This document shows, piece after piece, positions 12,664 through 21,977 of a DNA stretch of 64,000 nt (positions are counted from its first letter, which is position 1; every line of letters starts with the position of its first letter). The notes below the pieces were generated by a model. That model saw nothing but the letters and a program-made list of their open reading frames with translations, made no database searches and was not told the origin of the DNA. Origin of the DNA: an uncultured Tateyamaria sp. (GTDB lineage: Bacteria; Pseudomonadota; Alphaproteobacteria; Rhodobacterales; Rhodobacteraceae); the NCBI RefSeq assembly GCF_947496075.1, contig NZ_CANMBJ010000006.1, positions 295,001 to 359,000 of the forward strand, read 5' to 3'. The position numbers were made by a program, and so were the translations under genes.

Positions 12664-14445
12664 ATGCATGCCTACCGCTCTCACTCCTGCGCCGCTCTGA
12701 CCTCGGCCAATGTGGGTGATACTGTGCGTCTGTCGGGCTGGGTCCACCGGGTGCGCGACCATGGCGGCGTGTTGTTCATCGACCTGCGCGACCACTATGG
12801 CGTGACGCAGGTGCTGTGCGACCCCGATAGCCCGGTCTTTGCCGAGGTCGAGAAGGTGCGCAGCGAATGGTGCATCCGTATCGACGGCAACGTGAAAGCG
12901 CGGGACGGCAGCCTGATCAATCCCAAGCTGCCCACGGGCGAGATTGAGGTCTATGTCCGCGATATCGAAGTGCTGGGCCATTCGGCAGAGCTGCCGTTGA
13001 TGGTGTTTGGCGATCAGGAGTACCCGGAAGAAACGCGCCTGGCCTATCGCTATCTCGACCTGCGCCGCGACAAGATGCAGGAGAACATGAAGCTGCGGTC
13101 CGACGTCGTGGCGTCGATCCGCAAGCGCATGTGGAACAAGGAATTCCGCGAGTACCAGACGCCGATCATCACCGCGTCCTCGCCCGAAGGGGCGCGTGAC
13201 TTCCTAGTGCCGTCGCGCCTGCATCCGGGCAAGTTCTATGCTCTGCCGCAGGCCCCGCAGCAGTTCAAGCAGCTGCTGATGGTGTCGGGCTTTGACAAGT
13301 ATTTCCAGATCGCGCCCTGTTTCCGCGACGAGGACCCGCGCGCCGACCGCTCGCCCACCGACTTCTACCAGCTTGACCTTGAGATGTCCTTTGTCGAGCA
13401 GCAGGATGTGTTCGACACCATCGCCCCTGTGCTGGCTGGCGTGTTCGAAGAGTTCGGCGGCGGCAAGAAGGTTGACGCGCCCGAGACATGGGAGCAGATC
13501 AGCTACCGTGATGCAGCCCTGTGGTATGGGTCCGACAAGCCCGACCTGCGCAACCCTATTAAAATGCAAGTGGTCTCCGACCACTTCCGCGATTCCGGCT
13601 TTGCGATTTTCGCAAAGCTATTGGAGCAAGAAGGCACCGAGATCCGCGCCATTCCAGCGCCCACAGGTGGCAGCCGTAAATTCTGTGACCGGATGAACGC
13701 TTATGCGCAAAAAGAGGGTCTGCCCGGGATGGGCTATATCTTCTGGCGTGATCAGGGCGAGGGCATGGAAGCGGCTGGTCCGTTGGCCAAGAACATCGGT
13801 CCCGAACGCACCGAAGCAATCCGTCAGCAACTTGGTCTGGGTGTGGGCGACGCGGCCTTCTTCCTTGGTGGCAAGCCGAAGGCGTTCGAAGCCATCGCAG
13901 GCCGGGCGCGCAACGTGATTGGCGAGGAACTCAAGCTTATCGACGAAGATCGTTTCGCCTTTGCCTGGATCGTGGATTTCCCGATCTACGAGGCGGATGA
14001 GGAAACCGGCAAGGTCGACTTTGAACACAACCCCTTCTCCATGCCGCAGGGCGGGATGGAGGCGCTGCAGGGTGACCCGCTCAAGGTGCTGGGTTTTCAG
14101 TATGACCTGGCGTGCAACGGCTATGAGCTGGTGTCGGGGGCGATCCGGAACCACCGGCCCGAGATCATGTTCAAGGCGTTCGAGATCGCAGGCTATGACG
14201 AGGCCGAGGTGCGCAAACGCTTTGGTGGTATGGTCAACGCGTTCCAATATGGCGCGCCTCCTCACGGTGGATGTGCTGCGGGCATTGACCGGATCGTGAT
14301 GCTGCTGGCGGGCGAGCAGAACATCCGCGAAGTGATCTTGTTCCCGATGAACCAGCGGGCCGAAGATCTGATGATGCAGGCACCGTCTGATCCCACCAGT
14401 GATCAGCTGATGGAACTGGGTCTGCGCGTTATTCCGCAGGACTAG
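12664..14445 (+). CDS. aspS: Aspartyl-tRNA synthetase
   Basis: This 593-residue class II synthetase is of bacterial type. The N-terminal OB fold binds the anticodon (about 1-110, [21 protein letters not shown]). Motif 2 is seen in [20 protein letters not shown], a GAD-type insertion lies in the middle, and motif 3 is in [16 protein letters not shown] near the end. It charges tRNA-Asp. In lineages without asparaginyl-tRNA synthetase it also mischarges tRNA-Asn for GatCAB, which cannot be decided here. The upstream frame to 12442 overlaps pcaC and is not used. The start at 12664 follows a GAAGGG ribosome site. Confidence 0.97.
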   Translation: MHAYRSHSCAALTSANVGDTVRLSGWVHRVRDHGGVLFIDLRDHYGVTQVLCDPDSPVFAEVEKVRSEWCIRIDGNVKARDGSLINPKLPTGEIEVYVRDIEVLGHSAELPLMVFGDQEYPEETRLAYRYLDLRRDKMQENMKLRSDVVASIRKRMWNKEFREYQTPIITASSPEGARDFLVPSRLHPGKFYALPQAPQQFKQLLMVSGFDKYFQIAPCFRDEDPRADRSPTDFYQLDLEMSFVEQQDVFDTIAPVLAGVFEEFGGGKKVDAPETWEQISYRDAALWYGSDKPDLRNPIKMQVVSDHFRDSGFAIFAKLLEQEGTEIRAIPAPTGGSRKFCDRMNAYAQKEGLPGMGYIFWRDQGEGMEAAGPLAKNIGPERTEAIRQQLGLGVGDAAFFLGGKPKAFEAIAGRARNVIGEELKLIDEDRFAFAWIVDFPIYEADEETGKVDFEHNPFSMPQGGMEALQGDPLKVLGFQYDLACNGYELVSGAIRNHRPEIMFKAFEIAGYDEAEVRKRFGGMVNAFQYGAPPHGGCAAGIDRIVMLLAGEQNIREVILFPMNQRAEDLMMQAPSDPTSDQLMELGLRVIPQD

Positions 14446-14468
14446 GCAAGCAATTGCGCAATGACATC

Positions 14469-14497
14469 CGGTTGCCCCGTGAAAACGTGGGCAACCG
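14469..14497. terminator. Hairpin between aspS and the DUF1800 gene
   Basis: CGGTTGCCC (14469-14477) pairs perfectly with GGGCAACCG (14489-14497). No T-run follows, so intrinsic termination of aspS is doubtful. The stem ends immediately before the ATG at 14498 and would mask that start, so it may be a control hairpin, or the true start may lie further on. Confidence 0.45.
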
Positions 14498-15934
14498 ATG
14501 CTATCTTGGGACCGTGTTCAGAAAGTCCCATGGTGCGTAGACGTGCGTGATTTTGACCCTCAACTTGCCGAAATCCGGTTTGGATTCGGACTGTCACCTG
14601 TGCACGGGCCGCCGGAAAGCATTGGGCAAATGCTGGAGGGTTTGTCAGGTCCTGACGTGATGCAAAGCGCGTTTCCCATTGAAAGCTTTGCCAAGTTCAG
14701 GTCACGCATGGTCGCGGCGCAGGATCAAAACGAAATTCGGCGCAGAAATCGTGGGACTGAGCTTGCCGCCGCTGCCCGCAAGCAACGAAACGTGCTGAAC
14801 AAGGAAGCGCGGATAGCCATGTTTGGCTGGCTGGGCCAAACGATGTTGCGGCGCACACATACGCAAACAGCTTTCCGGGAACGGATCGTTGCGTTTTGGG
14901 CGGATCACTTTACCGCGCGCGGCAAGCGTGGCGTCATTCGACGAGGGACGTCACCCTATATTGAAGATGCCATTCGTCCGTTTGTTGCCGGGCGATTTGA
15001 AGACTTGCTGCAGTCTGCCGTCATGCACCCGCTGATGTTGGACTATCTGGATCAGACCCGTGCCATGGGTCCCACAAGTGCACGCGCAATCAAACGAGGT
15101 CCCAAGAAACCGGCTGGCTTGAACGAAAATCTTGCGCGCGAGGTTCTGGAGCTGCACACGCTGGGGGTCGACGGATCGTATACTCAGGAAGACGTGACGC
15201 AACTGGCCGAGCTGTTTACCGGTTTGACCTTTGATGCGCGCAACGGTTTCAAGTTTCGAAAAGATTTTGCGGAACCCGGTGCCGAAAACGTACTTGGCGT
15301 GGCGTATGGCGAGCAGCCAAATGTGAAATGGGTGCGCGGCGCTTTGTCTGACCTTGCTGCGCATCCGGCCACCGCACGACACTTGGCCTGGAAGCTGGCG
15401 GTTCATTTCGTATCAGACACTCCCGATCCCGAATTGATCGACGCGTTGGAGGCGGCATATGTCGAAAGCGACGGCGCGCTGACGCCGGTCTATGAGGCGC
15501 TGCTGGGTCATCCAGCGGTATGGCAGCCTACGTTGTCAAACTTCAAACTGCCCATTGATTTTGTGTCATCAGCATTGCGCGCTCTGGCAATCCCCAAGGA
15601 ATCCTTTGCGGAGCGTGAGGAAAAGTGGATTGGCCGGTTTTTCAGCCAACCCCTGACACGCATGGGGCAGACATGGGAACGCCCGGTTGGACCGGACGGT
15701 TGGGCGGAAGAGGATTTCAAATGGATCACGCCGCAAGGGGTTGCTGCCCGGGTATCTTGGGCCATGGCCGTACCTGTTCGTGTGAAAGATCCGCTGCCTG
15801 ATCCGCGTGACTTTGCTGAAACCGCGTTGGGGCGTTTCGCGGATGATGCGGTCCGATTTGCCGCGGCATCTGCCGAAAGCCGTCCCGAGGCTGTGGGCCT
15901 TGTCCTTATGTCCCCAGCGTTCCAGCGCAAATAG
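14498..15934 (+). CDS. DUF1800 family protein
   Basis: The conserved features of this family are present: FGFGLSP near the start, an all-helical body, then RTHTQTAFRERIVAFWADHFT and ENLAREVLELHTLGVDGSYTQEDV. The biochemical role is unknown. These proteins nearly always occur beside a DUF1501 protein, as here, ten bases upstream of it, which suggests one periplasmic or envelope complex. The start is uncertain. The ATG at 14498 abuts a hairpin and lacks a ribosome site; a GTG at 14543 (VRDFDPQ) would give the N-terminus usual in relatives. No signal peptide is evident with either start. Confidence 0.85.
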   Translation: MLSWDRVQKVPWCVDVRDFDPQLAEIRFGFGLSPVHGPPESIGQMLEGLSGPDVMQSAFPIESFAKFRSRMVAAQDQNEIRRRNRGTELAAAARKQRNVLNKEARIAMFGWLGQTMLRRTHTQTAFRERIVAFWADHFTARGKRGVIRRGTSPYIEDAIRPFVAGRFEDLLQSAVMHPLMLDYLDQTRAMGPTSARAIKRGPKKPAGLNENLAREVLELHTLGVDGSYTQEDVTQLAELFTGLTFDARNGFKFRKDFAEPGAENVLGVAYGEQPNVKWVRGALSDLAAHPATARHLAWKLAVHFVSDTPDPELIDALEAAYVESDGALTPVYEALLGHPAVWQPTLSNFKLPIDFVSSALRALAIPKESFAEREEKWIGRFFSQPLTRMGQTWERPVGPDGWAEEDFKWITPQGVAARVSWAMAVPVRVKDPLPDPRDFAETALGRFADDAVRFAAASAESRPEAVGLVLMSPAFQRK

Positions 15935-15943
15935 GAGATTACG

Positions 15944-17116
15944 ATGTCGTCGTCCTTATCTCGCCGTGACTTTTTGGCCCGCACTGGGGTGATTGGATGT
16001 TCCCTGGCCGCCAGTCCGCTGCTGACACCGGTGAGCTTTGCAGCAGCACCCTGGGATACGCGTTTGGTCGTTATCATCCTTCGGGGCGGCATGGACGGGC
16101 TGGATGTTGTGCAGCCCTATGGTGATCCCGCCTTTAACACGCTTCGCGGGTCGTTGGCCCTCGGACCCGAGGGCGGTGCCTATGATCTTGATGGCTACTT
16201 TGCAATGCATCCAAGCCTTGGGCCGCTGATCCCGATGTGGGAAGCGGGGCAGCTTTCTTTCGTGCATGCTGTTTCGACGCCCTACCGTGACAAACGCAGC
16301 CATTTCGATGGTCAGGACCTGTTGGAGGCCGGAACCACAAGCATGGCCGGCGTCCGAGATGGATGGTTGAACCGCATGCTACAGGCAGTCCCCGGCGTGA
16401 CGTCACAGACCGCCTACGCCGTTGGGCGCAGCGATATGCTGTTGCTTCAGGGACCGGCAGAAGTGGCAAATTGGTCGCCGGATGCGGACCTGAGCCTGAG
16501 CCCGCAAGCCGCGCGATTGCTTGAGATTGTAACGGAGTCGGATCCAGCCTTGCATGCCGCTTTGGCCGAAGCCCAGATATTGTCGGAAGTGACCGACGAC
16601 ATACAGAAACGACGCAAGGGCAGCCACGTGCAAATTGCCGAGTTTGCGGCTGCGCGTCTGTCGGACGAAGCGAGGATCGCAGCCTTTTCATTGAACGGGT
16701 GGGACACCCACGGTGGGCAACCGCGCTTCATGAACACCGCGTTAACCCGTCTGGCGGAAACACTGCTGACCCTGCGGGGCAAGATGCGCGGGAACACGTG
16801 GCGCAAGACAGCGGTTGTTGCGATGACCGAGTTTGGTCGTACAGCGCGCCAGAACGGAACGCTTGGTACAGACCACGGTACGGGCGGGCTGATGATCCTT
16901 GCCGGTGGCGCGATCAAAGGTGGGCGTGTTTTTGGTCAATGGCCTGGCTTGGGTGATGGTGATCTGTACCAGGATCGTGATCTGATGCCGACGGGCGATG
17001 TCCGCGCGCATGCGGCTTGGGTGATGCAGAGTTTGACGGGGCTGGATCGGAATGTGTTGGAGAGTGCTGTTTTCCCCGGCTTGGACATGGGTAACGATCC
17101 GGGCCTGATCCTCTGA
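15944..17116 (+). CDS. DUF1501 family protein with a Tat signal
   Basis: The 390-residue protein begins with SRRDFLARTG and a hydrophobic stretch ending in AAAPWD. This is a twin-arginine signal, so it is exported folded. The body has the sulfatase/alkaline-phosphatase-like fold pattern of DUF1501, with VVIILRGGMDGLDVVQP near the N-terminus and TEFGRTARQNGTLGTDHGTGG near the C-terminus carrying likely metal ligands. AGGAGAT precedes the ATG. It is paired with the DUF1800 gene. The substrate is unknown; a hydrolytic role on a secreted substrate is inferred from the fold only. Confidence 0.88.
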   Translation: MSSSLSRRDFLARTGVIGCSLAASPLLTPVSFAAAPWDTRLVVIILRGGMDGLDVVQPYGDPAFNTLRGSLALGPEGGAYDLDGYFAMHPSLGPLIPMWEAGQLSFVHAVSTPYRDKRSHFDGQDLLEAGTTSMAGVRDGWLNRMLQAVPGVTSQTAYAVGRSDMLLLQGPAEVANWSPDADLSLSPQAARLLEIVTESDPALHAALAEAQILSEVTDDIQKRRKGSHVQIAEFAAARLSDEARIAAFSLNGWDTHGGQPRFMNTALTRLAETLLTLRGKMRGNTWRKTAVVAMTEFGRTARQNGTLGTDHGTGGLMILAGGAIKGGRVFGQWPGLGDGDLYQDRDLMPTGDVRAHAAWVMQSLTGLDRNVLESAVFPGLDMGNDPGLIL

Positions 17117-17168
17117 TCCATGCGTAATGCCACTTGGACTTGGGCGGTTACTTGCATAACGTCCGGCC

Positions 17169-17897
17169 ATGACTGCGATTTACAAAGTGAATGCGGCCCC
17201 TGTCCCGGATTGGACACCGCCGCGCGTACCGGATGCGTCAACCATCTTGACCGGCGTCCATGCCAAGCTCGAGCCGTTGCGGGCCGAGCAGCACGCGGCT
17301 TTGCTGCACCGTGCATATGTCGGCCATGACCATGTCTGGGACTATTTGCCTTACGGCCCGTTTTCGTCGTCTGCGCAGTATCATCGTTGGGTGCGCGATG
17401 CAGAGCAGAATCCGGCCCTGCAGTTTTATGCAGTCTTCAATCTCGCGACCGGCCAATATGAAGGTGTCGCCAGCTTTCTGCGCATTGCACCCGAAGCAGG
17501 CAGTATCGAGGTGGGGCACATAAATTTCAGCCCGGCATTGCAAAAGACACGCGCCGCGACCGAGGCGCTGTACCTGATGATGACCTGGGCTTTTGAAGAA
17601 GGTTACCGTCGCTTCGAATGGAAATGTGATGCACTGAACCGTGGTTCGCGTGGCGCTGCACAGCGCCTTGGGTTGAGTTACGAAGGCATCTTTCGCCAAG
17701 CGACTGTCGTGAAAGGACGCAATCGGGACACCGCCTGGTTTGCCGCCATCGATGCCGAGTGGCCCGCCCTCAAGGAAGCGTTTGGCGCATGGTTGTCAGA
17801 TACCAACTTCGATGCCGAGGGTATGCAGATCGAACGCCTGTCCGATTTGACCCGGCTTGTGCGTGTGGCTGATGATCCGATGTTAGCGGGCGGGTAG
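17169..17897 (+). CDS. GNAT family N-acetyltransferase
   Basis: This 242-residue protein resembles RimJ/RimL-type acetyltransferases: HDHVWDYLPYGPF in the N-terminal part, VGHINFSPALQKTRAATEAL for the acetyl-CoA-binding segment (about 125-145), then FRRFEWKCD-like and RGAAQRLGLSYEGIFRQ. Many relatives are annotated as acting on ribosomal proteins or small molecules, but the substrate cannot be read here. It is longer than the domain alone, with about 30 extra residues at each end. It stands alone, convergent with the response regulator gene eight bases away. Confidence 0.82.
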   Translation: MTAIYKVNAAPVPDWTPPRVPDASTILTGVHAKLEPLRAEQHAALLHRAYVGHDHVWDYLPYGPFSSSAQYHRWVRDAEQNPALQFYAVFNLATGQYEGVASFLRIAPEAGSIEVGHINFSPALQKTRAATEALYLMMTWAFEEGYRRFEWKCDALNRGSRGAAQRLGLSYEGIFRQATVVKGRNRDTAWFAAIDAEWPALKEAFGAWLSDTNFDAEGMQIERLSDLTRLVRVADDPMLAGG

Positions 17898-17905
17898 ACC
17901 GCTCG

Positions 17906-18625
17906 TCAGATCGCGATCTTTTCTGACAACCTGTCTTGAACCAAACCAGCGATGGCTGCCGTTTCCGATGCGGCGGCATCGCCCCGCGCGCGCTTGGCGG
18001 CCAGTGCGTTCGTGGCCTGCAGCAGTTCCGCATCATGTGCGCTGCGCGCGACGCCCCCAAGAAACTGCACAATGTAGTCAAGCGTGCGTGCGTCATGAAC
18101 GTCTTCCAGTACATCAGCGACATGTACCATGTCGTCGCGATATGCGATCGGGTCTGGTTCAACATCTCCTTCGGGGAGCGTTCGTGGCCCAAGCGGTTGC
18201 CTGTCTTCTGGCAAATGCGTCAGAATCGCCTCTTGGAAGTTGGCGAGCGAGACCACGGGCTTTTCCATGAAACCATCCGCCCCAGCCTCCAGCGCGCGGT
18301 GCGCGCTGTCGACATCGCCTGAAATGCCGAGGATCACGTCCGGTCGTTGCCCGGCTGTCGCAAGATCCTGGATGAGATCGGCACCGTTCCCGTCCGGCAG
18401 TCCCAAATCGATGATCGCGACGGATGGGCGATATACCTGCAAATGCCGTCGGGCCGCGCGCATCGTATCGGCGCGCCTGATGCGCGCACCGCTGCGCAGA
18501 CAAAGCAATCGCATCGCTTCGCAGGCATAGCGGCTATCCTCGATCACGAGAACAGTCAGCCCCAAGAGCGGGCGCAAGGCGGTTGGGGCCGGGTAACTTG
18601 GTTTGAACGGGTCCGTCGTGTCCAT
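17906..18625 (-). CDS. Response regulator with an HPt-like C-terminal region
   Basis: The 239-residue protein has a receiver domain at about 25-140. The acidic pocket is VIEDSRY, the phosphoacceptor Asp is in IIDLGLPDGNG, and the late Lys is in FMEKPV. The last 90 residues are helical (VHVADVLEDVHDARTLDYIVQFLGG, given here as the general region 155-180) with a possible His in ARSAHDAEL, loosely like a histidine phosphotransfer domain. No DNA-binding or enzymatic output domain is seen. The ATG at 18625 follows GGAGGATCTG, so the longer TTG start at 18637 is rejected. No histidine kinase gene is adjacent, making it an orphan. Confidence 0.82.
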   Translation of the reverse strand: MDTTDPFKPSYPAPTALRPLLGLTVLVIEDSRYACEAMRLLCLRSGARIRRADTMRAARRHLQVYRPSVAIIDLGLPDGNGADLIQDLATAGQRPDVILGISGDVDSAHRALEAGADGFMEKPVVSLANFQEAILTHLPEDRQPLGPRTLPEGDVEPDPIAYRDDMVHVADVLEDVHDARTLDYIVQFLGGVARSAHDAELLQATNALAAKRARGDAAASETAAIAGLVQDRLSEKIAI

Positions 18626-18755
18626 CAGATCCTCCAAAAAAGCTCTTGCGACTCATCGTTACGTCGCCATGCCTAACAGCGCGTTAACGTCGCCTTGCGT
18701 GCAGCGTGCACGTTGGCGATAAGGGCGCAGTTGCCAGCCAAAGGAGCCTTACAAC

Positions 18756-19160
18756 ATGATCGGTCGCCTCAACCACGTTGCCATTGCCGTCCCCGACCTT
18801 GAGGCTGCCGCCGCGCAATATCGCAGCGCGCTGGGCGCGAATGTCGGTGAACCGCAAGATGAACCCGACCACGGCGTGACCGTTATTTTCATCGAGCTGC
18901 CGAACACCAAGATCGAATTGCTTTATCCCTTGGGTGACAACAGCCCGATCCAAGGTTTCCTGGACAAGAACCCGGCGGGCGGTATCCATCATGTTTGCTA
19001 CGAAGTGGAAGACATCATCGCGGCCCGCGATCATCTGAAGGCCAGCGGCCTGCGTGTGCTGGGCGATGGCGAGCCCAAGATCGGCGCCCATGGCAAGCCG
19101 GTGCTGTTCCTGCATCCAAAAGACATGAACGGCACCCTGACCGAGCTTGAGCAGGTCTGA
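18756..19160 (+). CDS. mce: Methylmalonyl-CoA epimerase
   Basis: This 134-residue protein of the vicinal-oxygen-chelate fold interconverts (S)- and (R)-methylmalonyl-CoA in the propionyl-CoA route to succinyl-CoA. The family signature is strong: LNHVAIAVPDLEAAAAQYR, ELPNTKIELLYPLG, GGIHHVCYEVEDI and HPKDMNGTLTELEQ, which supply the metal ligands (His, His, Glu). GGAG precedes the ATG. The TGA overlaps the next ATG by one base, coupling it to the DUF1467 gene, a pairing common in Roseobacters. Confidence 0.95.
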   Translation: MIGRLNHVAIAVPDLEAAAAQYRSALGANVGEPQDEPDHGVTVIFIELPNTKIELLYPLGDNSPIQGFLDKNPAGGIHHVCYEVEDIIAARDHLKASGLRVLGDGEPKIGAHGKPVLFLHPKDMNGTLTELEQV

Positions 19161-19435
19161 TGGGCATTACATCCGCCCTTGTCCTCTATGCGGTCATCTG
19201 GTGGCTGTGCTTCCTGATCGCCCTGCCCGTTAAGGTGCAGACCCAAGGTGATCTGGGCGAAGTTGAGCCGGGCACGCATGCAGGCGCGCCCGAACATCAC
19301 CATACGCGCCGCAAGGCATGGATCGTGACGTGGGTGGCACTGGTCCTGTGGATCATCATCGCCGGGATCATCCTCTCGGGATGGATCACTCTGGACGATA
19401 TGAACTTCTTTGACCGGGCGATTGAGCCGCTGTGA
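19160..19435 (+). CDS. DUF1467 family small membrane protein
   Basis: This 91-residue protein has two membrane helices: about 5-25 (ALVLYAVIWWLCFLIALPV) and about 53-75 (WIVTWVALVLWIIIAGIIL). A short His-rich loop (EHHHTRRK) lies between them. It matches the alphaproteobacterial DUF1467 family of unknown function. It starts by TGATG overlap with mce, so the two are probably cotranscribed. Its last 50 bases overlap the 3' end of the convergent EI24-family gene. Confidence 0.88.
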   Translation: MGITSALVLYAVIWWLCFLIALPVKVQTQGDLGEVEPGTHAGAPEHHHTRRKAWIVTWVALVLWIIIAGIILSGWITLDDMNFFDRAIEPL

Positions 19436-20111
19436 CCTTATGAAAGATGTGGGTGAATGTTGCGGCCCCGATGATCGGGATCAGCAGGTTCACCAGCGGT
19501 ACAGATAGTGGGATCGCCATGAGTGTGCCTGCGAGCCAGATCGTTCCGTTATGCGTGCGCCGCAGTTCCTTGGCGCGGGCGCGACCCACGCGGCGCATGG
19601 CAGCGAGGGTGAAGTACTCTCGGCCCAGCAAGAACCCGTTCAGGCCCCAAAAGATGAAGGGCGCAGCGGGCGCGAACATCACGTAGAGGATCAGTGCCAA
19701 TATGTTGGCGCCGATCAGCACGCCCAGGAAGTTCACCGTGTCCACGACTGCATCCCCAAACGGGACGTTCTGTGCCGGTGGCAGGTTGGGGTAATGCCGA
19801 TCTTCGACCGCCTGCGCGACTTCGTCGAGAAACATGGAAGTTATGGCCGATGCCACTGGCATCATCAGGAAGATCGATAGCACCAGGAACAGGAAGAATG
19901 AGCTCCAGGTGATGATGTCGCCAAGCCACGTGATGGTTCCGATCCACGGCAGGGACACACCATCCGCCGTGAGCCAACCGATGAACCAGACAAAGCCAGA
20001 TGTGGCCGCGACCAGAAGGGCGATTGTCAGGGCAATGCCCAGCAGCAGCACGCGGCGAAAGCGCGGGTCGCTGATCTGGCCAAGGGCTGCGAAGAAGGCG
20101 GTCAGGATCAT
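19386..20111 (-). CDS. EI24/CysZ-like integral membrane protein
   Basis: This protein of about 241 residues has four to five hydrophobic segments, and a C-terminal part with FWGLNGFLLGREYFTLAAMRR near residue 165 (about 20 residues). It resembles the EI24/CysZ family; CysZ members move sulfate, but no sulfur-assimilation gene is nearby. The ATG at 20111 overlaps the nitroreductase stop by four bases; an alternative ATG lies at 20123. The frame runs 50 bases into the convergent DUF1467 gene. The tail after FTHIFHKVTAAQ is not family-like, so the stop may have drifted downstream. Confidence 0.8.
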   Translation of the reverse strand: MILTAFFAALGQISDPRFRRVLLLGIALTIALLVAATSGFVWFIGWLTADGVSLPWIGTITWLGDIITWSSFFLFLVLSIFLMMPVASAITSMFLDEVAQAVEDRHYPNLPPAQNVPFGDAVVDTVNFLGVLIGANILALILYVMFAPAAPFIFWGLNGFLLGREYFTLAAMRRVGRARAKELRRTHNGTIWLAGTLMAIPLSVPLVNLLIPIIGAATFTHIFHKVTAAQSPGQRSSYRPE

Positions 20112-20686
20112 GCGTCGACCCATGTGGTGATGGCTGGTACGTCGGGGCGGGGGCGTTCCGGCGGCGCAGAGGTTTCGGTGCCGATATGAACGAAACCGGC
20201 GATCCGTTCGTTATCTGACAGATGGAGCGCGTCGGTCATGAACCCCCGATCATGGCTCGGCCAACCGCTGAGCCAGTTGGCACCCCAACCTGCGGCAAGG
20301 GCTGCGTTGAGCAGCGACAGACAAACCGCGCCCGCAGAGTAAGTCATTTCAAGTGCTGGGATTTTCTCAACGGAGCGTGTGACTTCAATGACTGCGACAG
20401 CAAGGTGTCCCTGATCGAATTGTGACCGACCTTTGGTGATTTGATCGGGGTCGAGGCCAAGTGCCATGCCGCGTTTTTCGGCCGCCTCGGCCAATCGGGG
20501 CATGGCCGCTTTGCCCAGCACGATGAAGCGCCACGGTTCCAGTTTGCCATGATCCGGGGTGCGTGCAGCCGCCGTCAGAAGCTGTTCGAGCGTTGCCCGA
20601 TCCGGCACCGGTTCCCGCAGTGTCTTGGCGGGGCGGGACCGGCGGGTCAAAAGGAAGTCGAGGGCCGCTTGGTTTCTTGCGGGCAT
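20108..20686 (-). CDS. Nitroreductase family protein
   Basis: The 192-residue flavoprotein resembles the YdjA/Acg-like branch of nitroreductases, which use FMN and NAD(P)H. Visible are LLTRRSRPAKTL with the Arg-Arg-Ser phosphate-binding turn, AARTPDHGKLEPWRFIVL, and GWGANWLSGWPSHD. The physiological substrate is unknown. It is the upstream partner of the EI24-like gene by an ATGA overlap, suggesting a two-gene operon. The C-terminal tail PPERPRPDV is characteristic of proteobacterial members. Confidence 0.88.
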   Translation of the reverse strand: MPARNQAALDFLLTRRSRPAKTLREPVPDRATLEQLLTAAARTPDHGKLEPWRFIVLGKAAMPRLAEAAEKRGMALGLDPDQITKGRSQFDQGHLAVAVIEVTRSVEKIPALEMTYSAGAVCLSLLNAALAAGWGANWLSGWPSHDRGFMTDALHLSDNERIAGFVHIGTETSAPPERPRPDVPAITTWVDA

Positions 20687-20747
20687 ATGTTACGCCTTTT
20701 TACATGTTGAGGGTCATGTCGTGGCGATTGGCTGCGACGTCAAGGGG

Positions 20748-21854
20748 TTAGAGGCCAAGTTGTTGGGCCATATGGTCGATTTCGGCGCGCAGGAAGGCAT
20801 CGAAGCGTGGTCCCGGCTGACGGTTGTTCAAGGCGCGGGCCATGGGATCGGGGGCGGTGATCTTGCTGCCGGACAGCGCTTCGAGTGTGGCATGGCCGCA
20901 GAAGGGGACGTAGATTTCAGAGTATCCGCCCTCGTGGCTGAGGACCAAGTTGCCGTCGCAGATACGTTCCGCCAAGGCTTTGGTCTTCAACGTCATTTCG
21001 CGGAAGGTTTCGGCAGTGGCGAGCATCCGGGCGAGGGGGTCCACGGCGGCGGCGTCAAAGCCGCAGGCCACGATGATCAGGTCGGGGTTGAAGGCTTCGA
21101 TGGCGGGAGCGGCCACACGGTCAATGGCGTGAAGGTAGGTGGTGTGGCCGGTCCCTGCAGGCAGGGGGAGGTTGATGTTCGCACCTTCTCCGTCGCCGGT
21201 GCCGCGATCTGCTAAGTATCCTGTTTCTAAAGGATAATTCCCCTCCTGATGGAAGGAGATCGTGAGTACATCGGGCCGGTTATAGAAAATGGATTCCGTG
21301 CCATTGCCGTGGTGCACATCCCAGTCCAGAACGGCGACACGCAGGTCGTGGCGTGTGGCCTTGGCCGCCTCGATCGCGATGGCGATGTTGGCCATCAGGC
21401 AGAAGCCCATGGGGGTCGCCGCCTCGCAATGATGGCCTGGCGGACGGGCAAGGGCGTAGGCGTTTTCATGGGTGCCTTTCAGCACGGCTTCGACCGCTGC
21501 TGTGGTGAGGCCTGCGGCCAGTGCTGCGATCTGGTATCCACCAGTGGCGAAGGGCGCGTGGTGGCCGATCTCGCCCCCTTTTGCATCGGATAAGGCCTTG
21601 AATTCGCTCAGGTAGCTGTCGGGGTGTACGCGTAGCAACTGGTCATGTGTCGCGGCGTCAGCCGTGGTGACATGCAGGTCATTTGTCAGACCCGTGACAT
21701 CCATCAAGTTCTTCATCCGCCGCTTGGTTTCAGGGCTTTCGGGTAGGCCACCGGCGGCGAGCGGCTGCACCAGTCCACCCAATGGAACGGTGAAGGCATA
21801 ATTGCCGCCGCCGTGCCACATGGTGCGTTCGTCCCAGTAGAATCCAGTGCTCAT
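20748..21854 (-). CDS. Histone-deacetylase-like amidohydrolase (class II type)
   Basis: This 368-residue protein is a zinc-dependent deacetylase of the arginase/deacetylase fold. Active-site segments are ARPPGHHCEA (the His pair), VAVLDWDVHHGNGTE (Zn-binding Asp and His), ACGFDAAAVDPLA (second Zn Asp) and SHEGGYSE. Bacterial relatives remove acetyl groups from polyamines or other small amides, or act on acetylated proteins; which applies here is open. The start at 21854 follows GGAGGGGCGC. Upstream lies a 280-base gene-free stretch with four similar 13-18-base repeats that could control it. It is not linked to polyamine genes. Confidence 0.9.
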   Translation of the reverse strand: MSTGFYWDERTMWHGGGNYAFTVPLGGLVQPLAAGGLPESPETKRRMKNLMDVTGLTNDLHVTTADAATHDQLLRVHPDSYLSEFKALSDAKGGEIGHHAPFATGGYQIAALAAGLTTAAVEAVLKGTHENAYALARPPGHHCEAATPMGFCLMANIAIAIEAAKATRHDLRVAVLDWDVHHGNGTESIFYNRPDVLTISFHQEGNYPLETGYLADRGTGDGEGANINLPLPAGTGHTTYLHAIDRVAAPAIEAFNPDLIIVACGFDAAAVDPLARMLATAETFREMTLKTKALAERICDGNLVLSHEGGYSEIYVPFCGHATLEALSGSKITAPDPMARALNNRQPGPRFDAFLRAEIDHMAQQLGL

Positions 21855-21977
21855 CTGCGCCCCTCCCTTTGCGGTCGAAGGTGGCGAAGCGGTCCGGGAT
21901 TGTCCATGCCAGCGTGCGGTCTGTTAACCATGACGTCTGCGCAGGATTGGCGGCGTCCTTGACGGGCGCCTTGTGTC

